From: Brevundimonas sp. | GTDB lineage: Bacteria; Pseudomonadota; Alphaproteobacteria; Caulobacterales; Caulobacteraceae | NCBI RefSeq assembly: GCF_004210735.1 | Contig: NZ_SDZL01000022.1 | Location: forward strand, 1 to 45,525 | Reading direction: 5' to 3' | DNA: 45,525 bases | Part shown: in pieces, positions 35,039 to 42,023 of the stretch | Layout: every line of letters starts with the position of its first letter | Position numbering within the stretch: the stretch's first letter is position 1 | The notes under the pieces: model-generated | Database searches by the model: none | Seen by the model: only the letters and a program-made list of their open reading frames with translations | Told to the model about the DNA's origin: nothing | Made by a program: the position numbers and the translations under genes

Positions 35039-35776
35039 TTACGACACCCGACCCAGCCGCTCGACCGAGCGGCGGGACAGGTCGTTGTTGTTCTCGATCA
35101 GCTTGGAGATGCGCTCGTACGAGCGGCTGATCTCGATGAGATTGGTGATTTCCAGCAGTGGATTGACGTTCGAGCCCTCCAGCATGGACTGGCGGATCTG
35201 GACGTCGGTCGCCTCGACCGGCCGGGTGTTGGAGGCGTTGCGGTACAGGCCGTCACCGCCCTTTTGCAGGACCGACAGGCTGTCGAAACGCACGACCGCC
35301 AGACGCCCGACCAGTTCGCCGTCCTGGCTGATCGTGCCGTCCTCGGCCACGGCGACCTGGCCGCGCGCGGGATCCAGAATGATCTCGCCGCCGTCGCCCA
35401 GAACCGCGTCGCCCGCCTGGGTCGTCAGCCGGCCTTCCGGGTCGATGGTGAAGGCGCCGTCGCGGGTATAGGCCTCGCCCTGTCCGTCCTGAACCTTGAA
35501 GAAGGCGCCCTCGCCCTCGATCGCGAAGTCCAGTGTCCGTCCGGTCTGTTTCAGCGCGCCCTGGCCGAAGTCGCGGCCGACGCCCTTGTCCAGCACGAAG
35601 CTGGCCGAGGGGCGCACCGCATGGTTCCGCGCCCGCTCGCCGACCTCGGTCCCGACCAGCAGCTGTTCGACCTTGAAGCCGGTCGTGTCCGCATTGGCGA
35701 TATTGTTGGCCACGATGTCGAGTTCGCGGCGCAGCGTCATCTGGCGGGACAGTCCGATGTAGGCGGCGTTTTCCAC
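35039..35776 (-). CDS. flgF: Flagellar proximal rod protein FlgF
   Basis: A 245-aa rod protein. The N-terminus is MENAAYIGLSRQMTLRRELD then VANNIANADTTGFKVE, and the C-terminus has GSNVNPLLEITNLIEISRSYE. I chose the GTG at 35776: AAGGAG lies ten bases upstream and a sigma-54 promoter sits 30-45 bases upstream. The more distant GTG at 35806 falls inside that promoter and is rejected. First gene of a four-gene rod and ring operon. Confidence 0.95.
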   Translation of the reverse strand: MENAAYIGLSRQMTLRRELDIVANNIANADTTGFKVEQLLVGTEVGERARNHAVRPSASFVLDKGVGRDFGQGALKQTGRTLDFAIEGEGAFFKVQDGQGEAYTRDGAFTIDPEGRLTTQAGDAVLGDGGEIILDPARGQVAVAEDGTISQDGELVGRLAVVRFDSLSVLQKGGDGLYRNASNTRPVEATDVQIRQSMLEGSNVNPLLEITNLIEISRSYERISKLIENNNDLSRRSVERLGRVS

Positions 35777-35805
35777 GGTGAGCAAGCTCCTTCGCCCATC
35801 CTCCA

Positions 35806-35821
35806 CGCAACGACCGTGCCA
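35806..35821 (-). promoter_or_regulatory. Sigma-54 promoter of the flgFGAH operon
   Basis: On the minus strand TGGCACGGTCGTTGCG matches the -24/-12 consensus (TGGCACG, four bases, TTGCW): GG and GC are separated by exactly 10 bases. Predicted start site about 35795, giving a leader of about 19 bases with the flgF Shine-Dalgarno. Class III flagellar promoters of Caulobacter are of this type. Confidence 0.9.
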
Positions 35822-35875
35822 ACGTGGTTAATCCCGGAAAATCAGGCTTTGGCCGGTTTCAGGGCGCGATCCGCC

Positions 35876-35890
35876 CGGCAGGATTTGCCG
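35876..35890. promoter_or_regulatory. Candidate FlbD enhancer site
   Basis: Palindrome CGGCA-GGATT-TGCCG lies about 55-70 bp upstream of the sigma-54 promoter, the normal distance for a bound enhancer protein. The CGGCA/TGCCG core resembles the Caulobacter ftr elements bound by FlbD, as far as I recall them. It is also 60 bases upstream of fliL, where FlbD binding could repress the opposite direction. Confidence 0.5.
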
Positions 35891-35894
35891 ATTG

Positions 35895-35911
35895 TAAACG
35901 CCTCGTTAACC
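35895..35911 (+). promoter_or_regulatory. Near-consensus CtrA box upstream of fliL
   Basis: TAAA, seven bases, TTAACC: one mismatch from the CtrA recognition sequence TTAA-N7-TTAA. It lies 40-57 bases before the fliL start. CtrA activates class II flagellar genes such as fliLM in Caulobacter, so the site fits the gene it faces. Confidence 0.55.
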
Positions 35912-35951
35912 AAACCGCCCGCATCACGGACAAGGGATTATCCGGGGCGCC

Positions 35952-36605
35952 GTGCGCATGCTGAAGCTTGGCAAGAAAAAGGGCGACAAGGGCGGCGACG
36001 CCAACCTGCCCGCCGTGGCCGAAGGCGAAACCGCCGAGGGCGAGGCCCCGGCCAAGAAGAAGATTCCCCTGCTGTTCATCATCATCCCGGCGGCGGTCGT
36101 CGTCCTGGGCGGCGGCGGCGCGGCGGCCATGATGCTGATGAAGCCCAAGTCCGCCGAGGCCGAGGCCGGCGACCACGGCAAGGCCGAGAAAAAAGGCGGC
36201 GACCACGGCAAGGCGGACAAGAAGGGCGGCGGCGGCCATGGCGGCGGCGCGGCGGCCGAGGGCGATCCGGCCCTGGGCAAGATCAGCGACGGCCCCGACG
36301 GCGTGGTCTTCTACACCCTGCCCGACATGGTGGTGAACATTCAGTCGGCCGACGGCCGCCCCACCTTCCTGAAGCTGAAGCTGACGCTGGAGATGCACGA
36401 CGCCGATCTGGCGACGCGCCTGCAGGGCGAGTCGCCGCGGATGCAGGACATGTTCCAGGGTTTCCTGCGCGAGCTGCGCCCCGAAGACCTGGCCGGATCG
36501 GCCGGCAGCTATCAGCTGCGCACCGAGATCCTGCGCCGGGTCAATCTGATCGCAGCCCCGGCCAAGGTCGACGCCGTGCTGATCGAAGAAATGCTGGTGC
36601 AGTAG
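35952..36605 (+). CDS. fliL: Flagellar basal-body protein FliL
   Basis: A stator-associated inner-membrane protein, 217 aa from GTG 35952; ATG 35958 is an equally possible start two codons later. A charged cytoplasmic tail (1-36) precedes one membrane helix (IPLLFIIIPAAVVVLGGGG, about 37-60). A Gly/His/Lys linker with a repeated GDHGKA-KKGG unit (about 71-105) leads to the periplasmic FliL domain (VVFYTLPDMVVNI to the end). The linker is longer and richer in His than usual. The fliM start follows one base after the stop. Confidence 0.92.
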   Translation: MRMLKLGKKKGDKGGDANLPAVAEGETAEGEAPAKKKIPLLFIIIPAAVVVLGGGGAAAMMLMKPKSAEAEAGDHGKAEKKGGDHGKADKKGGGGHGGGAAAEGDPALGKISDGPDGVVFYTLPDMVVNIQSADGRPTFLKLKLTLEMHDADLATRLQGESPRMQDMFQGFLRELRPEDLAGSAGSYQLRTEILRRVNLIAAPAKVDAVLIEEMLVQ

Positions 36606-36606
36606 A

Positions 36607-37677
36607 ATGAGCGACCCGGCCGTCAACGACGAACCGGTCGATCCCTTCGCCGCCCTGGATGCGGACGCGGGGGCCGAGCGCGCGAGCTCCGAACGGGTCC
36701 TGAACCAGGACGAGATCGACAGCCTGCTGGGCTTCGACCTGGGCGACGATGACGGTTCGGAACGCAGCGGCATCCGGGCCATCATCAACTCGGCGCTGGT
36801 GTCGTACGAGCGCCTGCCGATGCTGGAAATCGTCTTCGACCGCCTGGTGCGGCTGATGACGACATCCCTGCGCAACTTCACCTCGGACAATGTCGAGGTC
36901 AGCCTGGACACGATCAGCTCGATCCGGTTCGGCGACTATCTGAACTCCATTCCCCTGCCGGCCATCCTGGCCGTGTTCCGGGCTGAGGAGCTGGACAATT
37001 ACGGCCTGCTGACGGTCGATTCCAACCTGATCTATTCGATCGTCGACGTGCTGCTGGGCGGCCGTCGCGGCACGGCGGCGCTGCGGATCGAGGGCCGGCC
37101 CTACACCACCATCGAACGGGTGCTGGTGCAGCGGATGATCGAGGTCGTGCTGAACGACGCGCGCGCCGCCTTCGAGCCGCTGACCCCCGTCCATTTCAAC
37201 CTGGACCGGCTGGAGACCAACCCCCGCTTCGCCGCCATCGCGCGCCCGGCCAACGCCGCCATCCTGGTCAAGCTGCGGATCGACATGGAAGATCGCGGCG
37301 GGCGCATCGAACTGCTGCTGCCCTATGCGACGCTGGAGCCCATCCGGAAGATGCTGCTGCAGCAGTTCATGGGCGAGAAATTCGGCCGCGACAACATCTG
37401 GGAAGGCCACCTGGCCACCGAACTCTGGACCACGGGAACCGAGGTCCGCGCCGTGCTGGACGAGCATCAGGCCCCGTTGTCGCAGGTGCTGAACCTCAAG
37501 GTCGGCGACACCCTGATGTTCAACGCCACGCCCGATTCCGATGTCTCGATCCGCGCCGGCTCCATTCCGCTGACGACCGGCAAGATGGGCCGCAAAGGCC
37601 AGAACATCGCTATTCGCATCGAAGCCCCGATCAATATCGAAGCCGCTTCCCGCCTGGCCGGAGGAAACCGCCGATGA
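36607..37677 (+). CDS. fliM: Flagellar motor switch protein FliM
   Basis: A 356-aa component of the C-ring that sets rotation direction. The CheY-P-binding N-terminal peptide is LNQDEIDSLLGF (about 33-44). The CheC-like middle domain spans about 60-240 (for example IINSALVSYERLPMLEIVFD and LGGRRGTAALRIEGRPYTTI). The C-terminal SpoA domain (about 265-345) binds FliN. It lies between fliL and the DUF6468-like gene, with an ATGA overlap to the latter. Confidence 0.96.
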   Translation: MSDPAVNDEPVDPFAALDADAGAERASSERVLNQDEIDSLLGFDLGDDDGSERSGIRAIINSALVSYERLPMLEIVFDRLVRLMTTSLRNFTSDNVEVSLDTISSIRFGDYLNSIPLPAILAVFRAEELDNYGLLTVDSNLIYSIVDVLLGGRRGTAALRIEGRPYTTIERVLVQRMIEVVLNDARAAFEPLTPVHFNLDRLETNPRFAAIARPANAAILVKLRIDMEDRGGRIELLLPYATLEPIRKMLLQQFMGEKFGRDNIWEGHLATELWTTGTEVRAVLDEHQAPLSQVLNLKVGDTLMFNATPDSDVSIRAGSIPLTTGKMGRKGQNIAIRIEAPINIEAASRLAGGNRR

Positions 37678-38186
37678 CCGGAATTATCCTGGACGCCGTC
37701 CTGATGCTGCTGCTGGTCGCCGCCCTGGGCTATGGCGTGCGGCTGGAACGCAAGCTGACCGCCCTGCGCGAAGGGCAGCTGGCCTTCGCCGGCGCGGTGA
37801 AGGAGCTGAACACCGCCGCCTCGCGCGCCGAGTCCGCGCTCGCCAACCTGCGCGCTTCGGGTCAGGAGACGGACCTGCTGCACGACCGCATCGTCAAGGC
37901 CCGCGCCCTGAAGCAGGAGCTGGAATCGCTGATGGCCCGCGCACCCCAGCGTCCGGCCGCGGCCGCGCCGGCGCCCGTCACTGAACCCCTCATCGAGGAC
38001 GATCGCGAGCGCCGCCTGGCCACGCTGGCCGCCCGACTGGGCGAGGAATCGCGCAGTCCGGCCGTCCGCCCCGCGACCGCCGAGCGCGTCGCGCCCGTGC
38101 TGCAGGCCATCGCCGCTAACCAAGCCGCTAAACAGAGCCTCAACCGCGCTCGTCGTAGCCTGGACGAAGACCTGTTCGCCGCCTGA
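37674..38186 (+). CDS. DUF6468-like flagellar-locus protein
   Basis: A 170-aa protein with one N-terminal membrane helix (IILDAVLMLLLVAALGYGV) followed by a helical, probably coiled-coil region (RLERKLTALREGQLAFAGAV, then KARALKQELESLM) and a disordered Ala/Pro/Arg-rich tail. The layout fits the DUF6468 family found beside fliM in alphaproteobacteria; the name is from memory and tentative. The ATG overlaps the fliM stop (ATGA), so expression is coupled with the switch. A role in motor assembly is inferred from location only. Confidence 0.75.
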   Translation: MTGIILDAVLMLLLVAALGYGVRLERKLTALREGQLAFAGAVKELNTAASRAESALANLRASGQETDLLHDRIVKARALKQELESLMARAPQRPAAAAPAPVTEPLIEDDRERRLATLAARLGEESRSPAVRPATAERVAPVLQAIAANQAAKQSLNRARRSLDEDLFAA

Positions 38187-38194
38187 TTTTAATT

Positions 38195-38233
38195 CCCCTA
38201 TGCCGACCGCGCGGCGGCCGGCGACTTGAGGGG
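38195..38233. repeat. 39-nt hairpin repeat, copy 1
   Basis: Begins CCCCTATG and ends CTTGAGGGG. The outer CCCCT/AGGGG stem encloses an inner stem GCCGACCGC/GCGGCCGGC (one mismatch). It starts eight bases after a stop codon and is followed by GGTTTTAG. The second copy lies 51 bases further on. Confidence 0.8.
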
Positions 38234-38245
38234 AGGTTTTAGTGG

Positions 38246-38284
38246 CCCCTATGTTCGGCGCGCAGCGCCGGACGGCTTGAGGGG
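38246..38284. repeat. 39-nt hairpin repeat, copy 2
   Basis: Same frame of CCCCTATG and CTTGAGGGG as copy 1, with an inner stem TTCGGCGC/GCGCCGGA that differs in sequence but still pairs. It is followed by GAAGTTTAAC and ends 29 bases before the MotE-like gene. The paired change in the inner stem suggests that structure is kept. Confidence 0.8.
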
Positions 38285-38313
38285 CGAAGTTTAACGCCTG
38301 ACCTGAGTTCGCC

Positions 38314-39240
38314 ATGAGCAAGCTGCCCCGTATTCTGCCCCTGATCGCCGTCGCCATCGGCGGCGTGGTCGCCGCGCGGGCCGTGGGCATCGCGCCTGAT
38401 CTGTTCCAGGGCGCCCGCGCCTGGGCCGAGGAAGCGGTCGATCCGAACGCAGAGCCCGCCGCCACCACGGCCGCAGCGTCCAAACCCGCGCCGGCGGTGT
38501 GCGCCCTGTCGCCGGACCAACTGGCCCAGCAGGCCGGTATCTCGCCCGCCGAACTGCGCCTGATCCAGAGCCTGTCGGCCCGCCGCACCGAACTGGACGC
38601 ACGCGACGCCGACTTCGCCACCATGCTGCCCCTGATGGCCGCCGCCGAACAGAAGCTGGACGGCAAGGTCCAGCAACTGACCACCCTCAAGGCCGAGCTG
38701 CAGGGCCTGCTGGGCCAGGTGGACGAGCGCGAGAAGGCCGAGATCGACCGTCTGGTCGCCGTCTACTCCGCCATGCGGCCCAAGGAAGCCGCCGCCGTCT
38801 TCAACACGCTGAACGACAGTGTGCGCCTGCCGGTCGCCGACGCCATGCGCCCGCGCTCGCTGGCCGCCATCATGGCCCAGATGCCGCCCGCCGCCGCGCG
38901 CGAACTGACCGAAAAGCTGGCCCGCCGCTTCGAGGCCAAGGCCAATGCGGTGCGCACCGCCGCTTCGGCCGCCACGCCCGCCGCGGCCGCCGCCCCGGCC
39001 ACGCCGCCCGCAGAGGCGGCGTCCGCCGACGCCGCCACATCCCCCGCAGCGGCCCCGACGCCTGCGGCGACAACTCCCGCGCGCCGTCCCGTCGCCCGTC
39101 CTGCGACGCGTCCGGCCCAGCGCCCCGCCGCCACACCGGCACGCGCGGCGGAGACTCCGGCCGAGGCCGGCCCCCGCCCCTATCAGCCGGCAGCAGCGCC
39201 TGCCGCCGCCCCGGCGTCACCGCGCCAGTCGGTCCAGTAG
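38314..39240 (+). CDS. MotE-like flagellar protein (MgtE N-domain fold)
   Basis: A 308-aa protein with an N-terminal membrane anchor or signal (LPRILPLIAVAIGGVVAARA). A coiled-coil region at about 90-145 contains EQKLDGKVQQLTTLKAELQG. An MgtE-N-like module follows at about 145-200 (AVYSAMRPKEAAAVFNTLND, then AAIMAQMPPAAARELTEKLA). The tail after about 205 is Ala/Pro-rich and low complexity. This order matches MotE, the periplasmic chaperone of MotC in rhizobia, and FlbB-like proteins. Position downstream of fliLM supports a motor role. The Shine-Dalgarno is weak. A separate transcript is possible given the hairpin repeats upstream. Confidence 0.78.
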   Translation: MSKLPRILPLIAVAIGGVVAARAVGIAPDLFQGARAWAEEAVDPNAEPAATTAAASKPAPAVCALSPDQLAQQAGISPAELRLIQSLSARRTELDARDADFATMLPLMAAAEQKLDGKVQQLTTLKAELQGLLGQVDEREKAEIDRLVAVYSAMRPKEAAAVFNTLNDSVRLPVADAMRPRSLAAIMAQMPPAAARELTEKLARRFEAKANAVRTAASAATPAAAAAPATPPAEAASADAATSPAAAPTPAATTPARRPVARPATRPAQRPAATPARAAETPAEAGPRPYQPAAAPAAAPASPRQSVQ

Positions 39241-39319
39241 CCTCAAGTCACTGCGCCAAAGGTTGGCGCCGGGGCTCCGGATCGCTATTCAGCGGCCCGC
39301 GCCATTCACGAGATCCCTC

Positions 39320-39559
39320 ATGTCCGACACCCTGCCCGATCGTCTCTCGGTCGATCCCGACAGCCCCTTCCACGACGCCGAACTGCTGGCGCGCGGCATC
39401 GGCATTCGCTTCAAGGGCGAGGAAAAGACAAACGTCGAGGAATATTGCGTGTCCGAAGGCTGGGTCCGTCTGGCCGTCGGCAACCGCGTCGATCGTCGCG
39501 GCAAGGCCCTGACCGTCAAGCTGCAAGGCCCGGTCGAGCCCTTCTTCCAGCACGGCTGA
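39320..39559 (+). CDS. DUF3297 family protein
   Basis: A 79-aa soluble protein matching DUF3297 along its whole length: DRLSVDPDSPFHDAELLARG, IGIRFKGEEKTNVEEYCVSE, GWVRLAVGNRVDRRGKALTV and GPVEPFF. The family is small, conserved and uncharacterised in proteobacteria. The frame is open upstream into the MotE-like gene, but that region is a shadow; the ATG at 39320 gives the usual family length. Confidence 0.88.
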   Translation: MSDTLPDRLSVDPDSPFHDAELLARGIGIRFKGEEKTNVEEYCVSEGWVRLAVGNRVDRRGKALTVKLQGPVEPFFQHG

Positions 39560-39625
39560 GCCTTTCGGACGGCGACCTGAGCCGCTAGGGTCCGGGCCTC
39601 GTCCGTGAGTCTGGAAAGCCGTCCG

Positions 39626-41053
39626 ATGTCCAATCGTCTGTTCGCCGTCACCACCCTGGCCCTGGGTCTGGTCGCCTCTGTTCCTGCCTTCGCCCAGGAC
39701 GCCGCGACCATCCGCGCCGCCGAACAGGTGCGCGACAAGGCGCTGCAGTCGAACGTCGCGCTGGACTATGTCACCGAGGTCACGACCCGCTTCGGCGCCC
39801 GTCCGGCCGGTTCGCCGTCGGAACAGGCCGCCGCCGCCTGGGCCGCCGACTATCTGAAGCGGCTGGGCTTCCAGAACGTCCACATCGAGGAATTCCCGCT
39901 GGTCGGCTGGGATCGCGGTCAGGAAAGCGCCCAGCTGCTGGGCGCCCGGCCGCAAAACCTGATCGTCGCCGCCCTGGGCCACTCGCCCGCCACGCCGCAG
40001 GGCGGGGTTGAGGGCGACATTGTCTGGTTCGACGGCTTCGACGCCCTGCTGGCCGCGCCCGAGGGCTCGCTGGCCGGCAAGATCGCGGTCGTGGATGGCG
40101 GCCAGATGGTGCGGATGCAGGACGGCTCGGGCTACGGCTCGCTGTCGCGCATTCGCGGGCGTGGCCCGGCCGAGGCCGCCAAGCGCGGCGCCGTCGCCTT
40201 CGTCATGCGTTCGGCCGGTTCGGACGAGCACCGCATGCCGCACACCGGCACCACCAGCTACGTCGATGGCCGGCCGACCATCCCGTCGTTCGCCCTCAGC
40301 GCCCCCGACGCCGATCAGGTCCGCCGCCTGGTCGGGATGAAGGAGCCGGTGCGCCTGCGCCTGTCCTCGACCGCCCGCACCTACGAGACCAAGTCCCAGA
40401 ACGTCATCGCCGACCTGCCGGGCCGCACGCGCCCGAACGAGATCGTCGTCCTGGGCTCGCACATGGACAGCTGGGATCTGGGCACCGGCGCCATCGACGA
40501 CGCGGCCGGCGGCGCCATCACCATCGCGGCGGCCAAGGCCATCGCCGAACAGGGCGGCGCCGACCGCACCATCCGCGTGGTCCTGTATGGCTCCGAAGAG
40601 GTCGCCCAGCCGACCAACACCGGCAACGGCGGCGGCGCCTATGTGCGCGGCCAGGGCGACAAGGTGGCCCAGCATATCGTCGCCGGCGAAAGCGATTTCG
40701 GCGCCGACCGCGTCTATGCCCTGCGCCTGTCGCCGGGCGCCCAGGACAGCGACTTCGCCCGCGCCGCCGCGCGCGTGCTGCGCCCGATCGGCGTCCTGCC
40801 GTCGAACGAGCCGGAGCTGTACGGCGGCGTCGACATCGGCCCGCTGGCGGCTGCGGGCGTGCCGGTCTTCGCCCTGGCTCAGGACGGCAGCCGCTATTTC
40901 GACCTGCACCACACCGCCGACGACACCCTGGACAAGATCGACCCGGCCCAGATGACCCAGAACGTCGCCGCCTGGGCCGGTCTGATCTGGCTGATCGCCA
41001 ATTCGGACGTGGACTTCCGGTCGATGCGTCCGGCGGATACGGGTACGCACTGA
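39626..41053 (+). CDS. Secreted M28-family zinc aminopeptidase
   Basis: A 475-aa exported peptidase resembling plasma glutamate carboxypeptidase (carboxypeptidase Q). The signal peptide ends AFAQ near 24. An inserted PA-like domain occupies about 115-240. The catalytic domain has the two-zinc ligands: SHMDSWDLGTGAIDDAAGG (His and bridging Asp), YGSEEVA (Glu base and Glu ligand), GESDFGADRVY (Asp) and DLHHTADDT (His). The ATG at 39626 has GGAAAG upstream and begins the signal peptide; a GTG seven codons earlier is less likely. Probable role: periplasmic peptide turnover. Confidence 0.93.
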   Translation: MSNRLFAVTTLALGLVASVPAFAQDAATIRAAEQVRDKALQSNVALDYVTEVTTRFGARPAGSPSEQAAAAWAADYLKRLGFQNVHIEEFPLVGWDRGQESAQLLGARPQNLIVAALGHSPATPQGGVEGDIVWFDGFDALLAAPEGSLAGKIAVVDGGQMVRMQDGSGYGSLSRIRGRGPAEAAKRGAVAFVMRSAGSDEHRMPHTGTTSYVDGRPTIPSFALSAPDADQVRRLVGMKEPVRLRLSSTARTYETKSQNVIADLPGRTRPNEIVVLGSHMDSWDLGTGAIDDAAGGAITIAAAKAIAEQGGADRTIRVVLYGSEEVAQPTNTGNGGGAYVRGQGDKVAQHIVAGESDFGADRVYALRLSPGAQDSDFARAAARVLRPIGVLPSNEPELYGGVDIGPLAAAGVPVFALAQDGSRYFDLHHTADDTLDKIDPAQMTQNVAAWAGLIWLIANSDVDFRSMRPADTGTH

Positions 41054-41054
41054 T

Positions 41055-41073
41055 CCGGGCCAGCCTGGCCCGG
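41055..41073 (+). terminator. Hairpin after the M28 peptidase gene
   Basis: Perfect stem CCGGGCCA/TGGCCCGG with a 3-base loop, starting two bases after the peptidase stop and five bases before tRNA-Leu. There is no T-run. It may end the peptidase mRNA or define the 5' processing site of the tRNA if they are cotranscribed. Confidence 0.5.
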
Positions 41074-41078
41074 CCGCC

Positions 41079-41163
41079 GCGAGCGTGGCGAAACTGGTAG
41101 ACGCAAGCGACTTAAAATCGCTCGACCTCGGTCATGCGGGTTCGACCCCCGCCGCTCGCACCA
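41079..41163 (+). tRNA. tRNA-Leu (TAA)
   Basis: 85 nt with encoded CCA. The acceptor stem is GCGAGCG/CGCTCGC, the anticodon stem AGCGA/TCGCT encloses loop CTTAAAA with anticodon TAA, there is a long variable arm, and the T-loop is GGGTTCGACCC. It reads UUA and UUG codons, which are rare in this GC-rich genome. Confidence 0.97.
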
Positions 41164-41167
41164 CGAT

Positions 41168-41869
41168 CTAGACCGCGACCCCGAACAGGGCGCCGATCCC
41201 CGCGGTGACGGCCAGGGCGACCGCGCCCCAGAAGACGACGCGCACCACCGGCCTCAGGGCCGCAGCGCCGCCCGTCCGCGCGCCGGCCAGGCCCAGCAGC
41301 GCCAGCGCCGCCAATGTCGTCACGGCGACCACCGGGGTGACGACGCCCACAGGGGCCAGTACGACCGCCACCAGTGGCAGGGCCGCGCCGACCGCAAAGG
41401 TCGCGGCCGAGGTCACGGCCGCCTGGATCGGCCGCGCCATCATGACTTCCGAAATGCCCAGCTCGTCACGGGCATGGGCGCCCAGGGCGTCATGGGCCAT
41501 CATCTGCTCGGCCACCTGACGGGCCAGGGCCGGCTCCAGCCCCCGGCTTTCATAGATACCGGCCAGTTCGCGCCGCTCCGCCTCGGGATCGCCGGCCAGT
41601 TCCGCCGTCTCGCGCGCCAGGTCTGCCTTTTCGGTGTCCGACTGGGAGCTGACCGAGACGTATTCCCCCGCCGCCATGGACATGGCCCCGGCCACCAGAC
41701 CCGCCACCCCGGCGACCAGAACGGCCTGTTTCGACGATCCGGCGGCGGCGACGCCGACCACCAGACTGGCGGTCGAGACGATGCCGTCATTGGCGCCCAG
41801 CACGGCGGCGCGCATCCAGCCGACTCGCTGCACCAGATGACTTTCACGATGGACAGAGAGCCTGGTCAT
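41168..41869 (-). CDS. VIT1/CCC1-family membrane transporter
   Basis: A 233-aa inner-membrane protein of the vacuolar iron/manganese transporter family. The first helix region carries LGANDGIVSTASLVVGVAAA, then GAMSMAAGEYVSVSSQSDTE, the metal-site signature, and a cytoplasmic helical part (about 80-135) with several Glu. Three further helices follow (about 140-233). It probably exports or sequesters Fe2+ or Mn2+. It starts divergently from pyruvate kinase across 154 bases in which I see no convincing promoter, and ends four bases from tRNA-Leu. Confidence 0.92.
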   Translation of the reverse strand: MTRLSVHRESHLVQRVGWMRAAVLGANDGIVSTASLVVGVAAAGSSKQAVLVAGVAGLVAGAMSMAAGEYVSVSSQSDTEKADLARETAELAGDPEAERRELAGIYESRGLEPALARQVAEQMMAHDALGAHARDELGISEVMMARPIQAAVTSAATFAVGAALPLVAVVLAPVGVVTPVVAVTTLAALALLGLAGARTGGAAALRPVVRVVFWGAVALAVTAGIGALFGVAV

Positions 41870-42023
41870 CCGAACGATGCCCTTAGCTGCGACGGGCGAT
41901 GCCGCCAGGCCCTAGCATAACATCATGTTTCGACGGACGCTGCGCCCTTACCCCCGCGCGCGATCGTTGGCACAAGGGGTCGAACGCTCCTGACGCCCCA
42001 GGCGAAGCCCGAAGAAGAGCCCC

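Noticed and set aside
35777..35806. Upstream GTG start for flgF
   Set aside because: It overlaps the -12 element of the sigma-54 promoter; the FlgF N-terminus begins at 35776.
38195..38284. CRISPR array from the two similar 39-nt units
   Set aside because: Only two copies with imperfect repeats and a 12-base gap, no cas genes; the units are hairpins.
41960..41990. Second sigma-54 promoter (TTGGCAC upstream of pyk)
   Set aside because: The -12 GC is not at the required 10-base spacing from GG.
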